This document shows positions 6,336 to 11,170 of a stretch of DNA of 11,170 nucleotides, in pieces. The stretch lies in NCBI GenBank assembly GCA_035718085.1, contig DASTHS010000069.1:1-11170 (forward strand), given 5' to 3'. The notes under the pieces are model-generated. The model had not been told where the DNA came from and did not search any database. It worked only from the letters and a program-made list of their open reading frames with translations. The position numbers and the translations under genes are program-made. Each line of letters opens with the position of its first letter. The stretch's first letter is position 1. This stretch comes from DASTHS01 sp035718085. Lineage in GTDB: Bacteria > Actinomycetota > Acidimicrobiia > Acidimicrobiales > Palsa-688.

Positions 6336-7384
6336 GGGGAGCCCTGTGGCCCGGCGGGCGGCGGGGCGGCGTGCACCAGGTCGACCAGGCGGGCGAGCAC
6401 GGCGGGGTCGGTGTCGGGCAGCACCCCGTGCCCCAGGTTGAAGACGTGACCGGGCAGGGCGGACCCTTCGGCGAGGATGCGCCGGGCGCGCGGCTCGACG
6501 GCGCCCCACCCGGCGGTCACCGCGGCCGGGTCGAGGTTGCCCTGGAGGGCGACTGCACCCCCCGTGCGGCGCGCCGCCTCGGCCAGGGGCACCCGCCAGT
6601 CGACGCCCACCACGTCGGCGCCCGCCTCGGCGAGCAGGCCGAGCAGTTCGCCGGTGCCGACCCCGAAGTGGATGCGTGGCACGCCGAGGCCGGCGACCGC
6701 GGCGAGGACCTTGGCGCTCGCCGGCAGCACCGACGCCCGGTAGTCGTCGGGGGTGAGGGCGCCCGCCCAGCTGTCGAAGAGCTGCACGGCGGCGGCGCCG
6801 GCCCGCACCTGGTCGCGGAGCGTGGCGATGGCGTAGTCGGCGAGGCGGTCGAGCAGCGCGGCCCACAGCTCGGGCTCGGAGAACATCATCGCCTTGGTGC
6901 GGAGGTGCTCGCGCGACGGGCCGCCCTCGACCAGGTAGCTGGCCACGGTGAACGGTGCGCCGGCGAAGCCGATCAGCGGCACGCCCGACGGCGCCAGCTC
7001 GGCGGTGACCAGCCGGGCCGCGTCACCGACGTAGGGGGTGCGGGCGGCCGGGTCGAACGGCGGGAGGCGGTCGAGGTCGGCCGCGGTTCGGAACGGTTCG
7101 GCGACCACCGGCCCGACGCCCGCCCGGATCTCCACCCCGAAGCCGGCGGCGTGCACCGGCACCATGATGTCGGAGTACAGGATCGCGGCGTCGACGCCGT
7201 AGCGGCGCACCGGTTGCAGGGTGATCTCCGCAGCTAGAGCCGGGTCGGCGACGGCGTCGAAGAGGGTGCCTCCACCGCCGCGCAGGGCGCGGTACTCGGG
7301 CAGGTGGCGCCCGGCCTGGCGCATGAACCACACCGGCACCCGGCTGACCGGTTGGCGGCGGCAGGCGGCCAGGAAGTCGCTCAC
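6332..7384 (-). CDS. hemE: Uroporphyrinogen III decarboxylase
   Basis: Removes four carboxyl groups from uroporphyrinogen III to give coproporphyrinogen III in the cytosol, without cofactor. The 350 residues match the family length. PVWFMRQAGRHLPEY (17-31) is the signature and holds the substrate-binding arginines (22 and 26). YSDIMVPVHAAG (70-81) holds the essential Asp72. GAPFTVASYLVEGG includes the active-site Tyr region, FDSWAGALTPDDY follows, and VFNLGHGVLPDTD near the end carries the conserved His. Start is GTG at 7384. It has no Shine-Dalgarno sequence, but TAGCGT six bases upstream suggests a leaderless transcript. It overlaps the oxidase by four bases, so the two form an operon. The next gene upstream is 52 bases away and may or may not share the transcript. 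Confidence 0.97.
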   Translation of the reverse strand: MSDFLAACRRQPVSRVPVWFMRQAGRHLPEYRALRGGGGTLFDAVADPALAAEITLQPVRRYGVDAAILYSDIMVPVHAAGFGVEIRAGVGPVVAEPFRTAADLDRLPPFDPAARTPYVGDAARLVTAELAPSGVPLIGFAGAPFTVASYLVEGGPSREHLRTKAMMFSEPELWAALLDRLADYAIATLRDQVRAGAAAVQLFDSWAGALTPDDYRASVLPASAKVLAAVAGLGVPRIHFGVGTGELLGLLAEAGADVVGVDWRVPLAEAARRTGGAVALQGNLDPAAVTAGWGAVEPRARRILAEGSALPGHVFNLGHGVLPDTDPAVLARLVDLVHAAPPPAGPQGSP

Positions 7385-7390
7385 CCGGCC

Positions 7391-7396
7391 ACGCTA
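7391..7396 (-). promoter_or_regulatory. Candidate -10 box for a leaderless hemE transcript
   Basis: On the minus strand TAGCGT (7396-7391) fits TANNNT and is followed by GGCCGG and then the GTG at 7384. This six-base spacing is the same as at the GT2 gene. A -35 is not evident. It lies in the 52-base gap after the ACT gene, so hemE-hemG could have its own promoter besides any readthrough. Confidence 0.35.
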
Positions 7397-7436
7397 CGGA
7401 CCCCCCGCCCGGATCGCCACCTCGCCCGGGGGCGGC

Positions 7437-8234
7437 TCAACGGGCGGTGTCGGCGCGCCCGACGGCCCGGGCCGCCGCCGCAGCCACCCGCCACGGGAAG
7501 AGGGCGGCGTCGGCCGCGACCCGCACGACGTGGAATCCCCCATGGCCGGTGGCGGTCGGGCCGCCGCCCAGCACGGCGGCGAACGCCGCCGGGTCTGCGT
7601 CGCCGTCGACGACGAACACGTCGCTGGCCCAACCTCGCTCGGACGTCGCCGAGCAACTGACGATGCTGCACCCCTGGCCCGCCAGCCACGATGCGGCCGC
7701 GTGCAGCAGCCCGGGCTGGTCGGGGGCCCGAACAGCGAGCACCAGTCGCCCGTCGCCCTGGGGCTGGGTCTCGACGGTCACCGGGTGCGACGGCCGCCAC
7801 CCCGTCGTCACCTCGAGGCCGCCACCGAGCACGTCGCGCAGCCGGCCGCCGATGCGCTCCCATGCGGCGTCGTCGAGCCCGTCGCCGCCCACCTCGACCC
7901 GCTGGAGGCCGAGGCGGCGGTGGGGGAGCACGACGGTCGTGGCGTCGCGCACCGACGCCCCTTCGGCGGCGAGCACGCCTGCGGTGCCCGCCAGCAGCCC
8001 CGGGCGGTCGGCCGCCACGACCGTGAGGCGGTGGGTGCCCGCGCCGGCCGGCGCGGCGACGGCGCGCACCTCTGCGTCGGCGAGCGGGGGGTGGCAGAGC
8101 ACCACCTCGGCGGCGACCACCTCGGCATCGGCGCCCACCAGCCACGAGGGCGCCGCCTCGAGCACCTCGTCGACCAGGTCGGCGGGCACGCTCGTGGCCG
8201 CCAGCAGCTCCCGCACCGTCGACGGATCGGCCAC
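7437..8234 (-). CDS. Stand-alone tandem ACT-domain protein, GlnD C-terminus-like
   Basis: A 265-residue protein with two ACT domains, small folds that usually bind amino acids. ACT1 starts HRLTVVAADRPGLLAGTAGV (68-87), with helix ...LAAEGASVRDATTVV. ACT2 is RLVLAVRAPDQPGLLHAAAS (163-182), with GQGCSIVSCSAT and SDVFVVDG. The D-(R/Q)-PGLL turn is typical of ACT pairs at the end of GlnD, the PII uridylyltransferase that senses glutamine. The N-terminal VPADLVDEVLEAAPSWLVGAD (16-36) resembles the segment just before those ACTs. The nucleotidyltransferase and HD domains of GlnD are absent, so it cannot be GlnD itself. Start GTG at 8234 is chosen because TACGAT lies five bases upstream; the frame is open to 8315 but that extension is Arg/Gly-rich. 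It diverges from helD. An amino-acid or nitrogen sensor is inferred; its partner is unknown. Confidence 0.83.
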   Translation of the reverse strand: MADPSTVRELLAATSVPADLVDEVLEAAPSWLVGADAEVVAAEVVLCHPPLADAEVRAVAAPAGAGTHRLTVVAADRPGLLAGTAGVLAAEGASVRDATTVVLPHRRLGLQRVEVGGDGLDDAAWERIGGRLRDVLGGGLEVTTGWRPSHPVTVETQPQGDGRLVLAVRAPDQPGLLHAAASWLAGQGCSIVSCSATSERGWASDVFVVDGDADPAAFAAVLGGGPTATGHGGFHVVRVAADAALFPWRVAAAAARAVGRADTAR

Positions 8235-8239
8235 GCCAG

Positions 8240-8245
8240 ATCGTA
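8240..8245 (-). promoter_or_regulatory. Candidate -10 box for a leaderless ACT-protein transcript
   Basis: TACGAT (8245-8240 on the minus strand) matches four of six TATAAT positions, including the key first TA and final AT. Five bases (CTGGC) separate it from the GTG at 8234. There is no Shine-Dalgarno sequence. It is the best -10 box in the window. Confidence 0.45.
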
Positions 8246-8270
8246 GCCTCGACCCTTCACCGTGCCCTCC

Positions 8271-8307
8271 TCGGCGCGCAACGGACACTTGTGCCCGGGC
8301 GCGCCGA
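8271..8307. promoter_or_regulatory. 37-base nested dyad in the helD/ACT divergent intergenic region
   Basis: TCGGCGCGC (8271-8279) is matched by its exact reverse complement GCGCGCCGA (8299-8307). Inside them GGACAC (8283-8288) and GTGCCC (8291-8296) form a second dyad with one mismatch around TT. The symmetry centre lies 43 bases before the helD ATG and about 55 before the ACT GTG. A TTGTGC that could serve as a weak -35 for helD sits at the centre (8289-8294). It could be an operator for a dimeric regulator or a hairpin in a leader RNA. Confidence 0.45.
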
Positions 8308-8332
8308 CCGATCAAGCTGGTCGCTCCCGTTT

Positions 8333-10489
8333 ATGGCCCATCCCGATCTGCCGGCGGAGCAGGCGCACGTCGACCATGCCTACGAACGCCTCGACGCGAT
8401 GCGCGCCGCTGCGGCCGGCATGCTCCAGGAGGCGTTCGGGGAGCGGGGCGGCACGTTCCAGTCGTTCACCGAGCGTGACATCCGGGTGCGCACCAGCCTC
8501 AGTCGACTCGAGCACCTCCAGATCGGCAACGAGGCGCTGGTGTTCGGGCGGATCGACCGGGGCAGCGGTGAGACGTTCCACATCGGCCGGCTGGCCGTGT
8601 CCGACGACGACCAGGAGCCCCTGGTCGTCGACTGGCGCGCCCCCGTCGTCGAGCCGTTCTACCGGGCCACTGGTGCCCACCCGATGGGCCTGCGTCGCCG
8701 CCGCCACTTCCTCGCCGATGGCGCCCGCCTGCTCGACCTCGAAGACGAGCTGTTCGACGCCGGGGGCGGCGACGGGGTCGCCGTGGGCCTCGGGTTGTCG
8801 GGCTCGCAGGTGCTCCTGGCGGCGCTGACCCGGGCCCGCACCGGCCGCATGCGCGACATCGTGGCGACGGTCCAGCGGGAGCAGGACGAGATCATCCGCA
8901 GCCCCCTCCCAGGGGTGCAGGTCGTGCAGGGTGGCCCGGGCACCGGCAAGACGGCCGTGGCGTTGCACCGGGCCGCCTACCTCCTCTACACCCATCGCTT
9001 CCCGCTGGAGAGCCAAGGGGTGCTGGTGGTCGGCCCGAACCCCACCTATCTGCGCTACATCGGCCACGTGCTGCCCTCGCTCGGCGAGAGCGGCGTCGAG
9101 CTGTCGACCATCACCGGCCTCTACGGCCACGTGCGCCCGACCGCCGCCGACACCGCCGCCGCCGCCCGCCTGAAGGGCGACGCGCGCATGGCGCGGGTGA
9201 TCGCCCGTGCCGTGACCGACCGCCAGCGCCCGCTGCGACGCACCGTCGAGATCCCCTACGGGCGGGCCCACCTCCGCCTCACCCCCGAGGCCAGCGCGGC
9301 GATCGTGGCCGCCGCCAAGCGGCGGCCCGGCACCCACAACGGCCGGCGGCGCAACGTCGAGGCGCTCCTCTGGCGTCACCTCCTCGAAGAGGTCAACCGG
9401 CGCATCCCCGACGGTGGGCGCGCCCCGGTAGCGGACGCCGTCGGCCCCGACGCCGCCTCCGAGCCCGAGCCGCTCACCGCCGCCGAGCTCGGCGGCGAAC
9501 TGCGCCGGACCCCGGAGGTCGTGGTCGCCCTCGACCGCATGTGGCCGCTGCTCAGCGCCGAGGAGCTGCTGCACGACCTCTTCGGCGCCCGGCCCCTGAT
9601 CGAGCTCGCCGGCCGGGCCGCCCTGGGCGCCGACGAGCTGGCGTTGCTCGGCCGGCGCCGCCAGGCGTCAGCGGCGGAGGTGGCGTGGACCCCGGCCGAC
9701 GTGCCCCTCCTCGACGAGGCGCGTGCGCTGCTCGGGCCGCCGCGGCGGAAGGTGACGCCGGATGACCCCGACGACATCCGCACCTTCGGCCACATCGTGG
9801 TCGACGAGGCGCAGGACCTGTCCCCGATGCAGCTGCGCATGCTCGCCCGCCGGTCGCTGGGCGGGTCGATGACCGTGGTCGGCGACATCGCCCAGGCCAC
9901 CGGCTCGTGGGCGCCCGAGGGGTGGGGCGAGGTCGTCGCCCACCTGCCGGGCGAGCGCGGCTGGCGGGAGGTGGAGCTGACGGTGAACTACCGCACGCCG
10001 GTCGAGATCATGGACGTGGCGGCGCGGGTCCTGGCCGCCGCCGCGCCCGAGATGGTGGCGCCCGAGGCGGTGCGCGAGAGCGGCGATCCGGTCCGCTTCG
10101 TCGACGCCGGCCCCGACCTGGCCGGCGCCGTGCTCGCCGTCGCCGTCGAGGAGCTGGCGATGATCGCCGGCGGCGCGGGGGGAGACGGTCGGCTGGCCGT
10201 CGTGGCCCCGCCGTCGCTGCTCGACGAGCTGGCCGCTGGGCTGCGCAGCGGCGGCATCGACGCCGGCAGCGGCCGTGACGCCGCCCTCGACGGCCGGGCG
10301 TCGCTGCTGGCGGTCGAGGAGGCCAAGGGCCTCGAGTTCGACTCGGTGATCGTCGTGGAGCCGGCGACGATGGTCGACGAGTCGCCGCAGGGGCTGCGCT
10401 CGGTCTACGTGGCGCTCACCCGGGCCACCCGCCGGGCGGCCGTCGTGCACGGCCGGCCCCTGCCCGCCCCGCTCGTGGCCGCCGGCTGA
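8333..10489 (+). CDS. helD: HelD/HelR-type RNA polymerase recycling motor ATPase (UvrD/Rep superfamily 1)
   Basis: A 718-residue SF1 ATPase that is expected to pull stalled RNA polymerase off nucleic acid using ATP. Residues 1-65 form the HelD N-terminal helical arm that enters the polymerase secondary channel. The next block, EPLVVDWRAPVVEPFYRAT (95-113) with PMGLRRRRHF (117-126), is diagnostic of HelD rather than UvrD. Walker A is GGPGTGKT (200-207, Lys206), Walker B DEAQD (491-495), motif III VVGDIAQ (515-521), motif IV NYRTP (552-556), motif V KGLEFD (665-670) and motif VI VALTRA (693-698). The 280-residue insertion between motifs Ia and II is the polymerase-clamping domain of this family. 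ATG at 8333 is chosen; an ATG at 8291 in frame adds 14 unlikely residues. No Shine-Dalgarno sequence. In actinobacteria some relatives (HelR) give rifamycin tolerance; whether this one does is unknown. Confidence 0.93.
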   Translation: MAHPDLPAEQAHVDHAYERLDAMRAAAAGMLQEAFGERGGTFQSFTERDIRVRTSLSRLEHLQIGNEALVFGRIDRGSGETFHIGRLAVSDDDQEPLVVDWRAPVVEPFYRATGAHPMGLRRRRHFLADGARLLDLEDELFDAGGGDGVAVGLGLSGSQVLLAALTRARTGRMRDIVATVQREQDEIIRSPLPGVQVVQGGPGTGKTAVALHRAAYLLYTHRFPLESQGVLVVGPNPTYLRYIGHVLPSLGESGVELSTITGLYGHVRPTAADTAAAARLKGDARMARVIARAVTDRQRPLRRTVEIPYGRAHLRLTPEASAAIVAAAKRRPGTHNGRRRNVEALLWRHLLEEVNRRIPDGGRAPVADAVGPDAASEPEPLTAAELGGELRRTPEVVVALDRMWPLLSAEELLHDLFGARPLIELAGRAALGADELALLGRRRQASAAEVAWTPADVPLLDEARALLGPPRRKVTPDDPDDIRTFGHIVVDEAQDLSPMQLRMLARRSLGGSMTVVGDIAQATGSWAPEGWGEVVAHLPGERGWREVELTVNYRTPVEIMDVAARVLAAAAPEMVAPEAVRESGDPVRFVDAGPDLAGAVLAVAVEELAMIAGGAGGDGRLAVVAPPSLLDELAAGLRSGGIDAGSGRDAALDGRASLLAVEEAKGLEFDSVIVVEPATMVDESPQGLRSVYVALTRATRRAAVVHGRPLPAPLVAAG

Positions 10490-10495
10490 TCAGCC
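10484..10495. terminator. Palindrome joining the stop codons of helD and the convergent GT2 gene
   Basis: GGCTGATCAGCC is a perfect 12-bp palindrome whose centre TGATCA is the helD stop (10487-10489) followed directly by the opposite-strand stop (10490-10492). There are no intergenic bases. CC (10482-10483) and GG (10497-10498) can extend the stem past a bulged C at 10496. No T-run follows, so it is a weak terminator candidate at best. Confidence 0.3.
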
Positions 10496-11170
10496 CGGAC
10501 CGCCCGCACTCCCCGGGCCCACCACCGGCCGACCGGTGAGGGCACGCCCCCGCCAGGCCAACGGTCGGCCGGTGGCGGTCTTCGCCGCCGAGCGGGCCGA
10601 GGCGGCGACGAAGAACGCCAGCGGCGCCGGGTACGCCGCCGCCGTCAGCGGCCCGAACGCCCCGGCCGCCCGACCCAGCCACGCCAGCTGGAGGGCGTAG
10701 GCGGCGTAGGCGGCCGGTCGGCGGACGGCCACGATGGCGCCGGCGACCCACACCGCCGCCCCGAGGGCCGCCCACCGGTCCGCACCGGCCGCCCCGGTGG
10801 CGAGCACCTTGGTCCAGCCGTCGAAGGCCTGGCGTGGGCCGTCGGGGTACATGCGCATCGCCACCACGTCGCGCCCGGCGTAGACGGCCACGGGCAGGCC
10901 GGCGGCGGCGACGGCCCGGGCCAGGTACAGGTCCTCGCAGATGCGGGCCCGCACGTCGGGGGCGGCGTGGCCGCCGGCCCGGTCGTAGGTCGCCCGGTCG
11001 ACGGCCAGGCACGGCCCGAACGCCACCGGCACCCGTGCCGTCGGGCCGCGACGGCGGCCGCTGAACGCCCCGGTGCCCATGAGCGCCACCACGTTGGCCA
11101 CCAGCGACAGCTGCTCGACCGGGCGGTCGGCGTGGTGCCAGGGCTCAGCGGACACGACGCCGGCGCCCCC
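10490..11170 (-). CDS. Membrane-associated family 2 glycosyltransferase, CrtQ-like, N-terminus outside the window
   Basis: The minus-strand frame is open to the right edge, so the first part of the gene (nucleotide binding and DxD region) is missing; 226 residues are visible. Counted from the GTG at 11155, SAEPWHHADRPVEQLSLVAN (2-21) resembles the V(S)VQPWH...YEQLS stretch of CrtQ-type 4,4'-diaponeurosporenoate glycosyltransferases. FGPCLAVDRATYDRAGGH (46-63) and the acidic ICEDLYLARAVAAAG (71-85) give the acceptor-side ED motif. GWTKV (112-116) stands where family members usually have the (Q/R)xxRW-type segment. Two or three hydrophobic segments follow (about 127-145, 148-165 and 167-185), so it is probably anchored in the membrane. 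An internal GTG at 11155 is not the true start because the homology continues upstream (GGAGVV before it). A carotenoid or membrane-lipid acceptor is inferred. Confidence 0.8.
   Translation of the reverse strand, partial: GGAGVVSAEPWHHADRPVEQLSLVANVVALMGTGAFSGRRRGPTARVPVAFGPCLAVDRATYDRAGGHAAPDVRARICEDLYLARAVAAAGLPVAVYAGRDVVAMRMYPDGPRQAFDGWTKVLATGAAGADRWAALGAAVWVAGAIVAVRRPAAYAAYALQLAWLGRAAGAFGPLTAAAYPAPLAFFVAASARSAAKTATGRPLAWRGRALTGRPVVGPGSAGGPG

Noticed and set aside
6336..6866. Upstream extension of the porphyrinogen oxidase frame to 6866
   Set aside because: It overlaps hemE almost entirely and is Arg/Pro-rich; the FAD-binding fold begins exactly at the GTG at 6335.
8235..8332. Rifamycin-associated element upstream of helD
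   Set aside because: I looked for the palindromic element reported upstream of some helR genes, as I remember it, and did not find it; the dyad present here has a different sequence.
8333..10489. UvrD/PcrA DNA repair helicase
   Set aside because: The N-terminal block with VVDWRAP and PMGLRRRRHF and the large insertion between motifs Ia and II are HelD features not found in UvrD.
1..11170. tRNA, rRNA, CRISPR array, insertion sequence, prophage or attachment site
   Set aside because: No cloverleaf, direct-repeat array, transposase or integrase motif, or target-site duplication was seen by eye; composition is uniform across the window.

Overview
The window is very GC-rich (visibly above 70%, with codon third positions almost all G or C) and densely coded on both strands. 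Heme genes, a HelD-type RNA polymerase recycling ATPase, frequent GTG starts and TANNNT-type -10 boxes directly before start codons all suggest an actinobacterium. The style fits the Acidimicrobiia or a neighbouring deep-branching class, but the sequence does not prove a species. I see no tRNA, rRNA, CRISPR array, insertion sequence or phage gene. The region looks like ordinary chromosome with ten protein genes, two of them cut by the window edges. No gap between genes exceeds about 110 bases.

Left part (1-4952): on the minus strand, a family 2 glycosyltransferase (997-1698) is followed by an Ala-rich helical repeat protein (955 down to the left edge, incomplete). Divergently, on the plus strand, lies a tight three-gene module: a family 4 glycosyltransferase (1806-3101), a class I SAM methyltransferase (3160-3897) and an alpha/alpha-toroid protein of the type databases label 'prenyltransferase' (3894-4952, overlapping the methyltransferase stop by 4 bases). 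Together these look like a set that builds and modifies a glycan or glycolipid whose structure is unknown. This is the best candidate for an undescribed pathway in the window.

Middle part (4968-8234, all minus): an ACT-domain protein resembling the C-terminal sensor part of GlnD (7437-8234), then hemE (6332-7384), then an FAD-dependent hemG/hemY-type porphyrinogen oxidase (4968-6335) overlapping hemE by 4 bases. hemE and the oxidase catalyse successive or nearby steps of tetrapyrrole synthesis. The oxidase and the toroid gene converge on a palindrome that contains both stop codons.

Right part (8333-11170): helD on the plus strand, divergent from the ACT gene across 98 bases that contain a 37-base nested dyad. 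helD converges, with abutting stops inside a second palindrome, on the C-terminal part of a membrane-associated family 2 glycosyltransferase resembling the carotenoid glycosyltransferase CrtQ (10490 to the right edge).

Several start codons are choices rather than certainties (GT2, GT4, methyltransferase, repeat protein); alternatives are stated in each entry.
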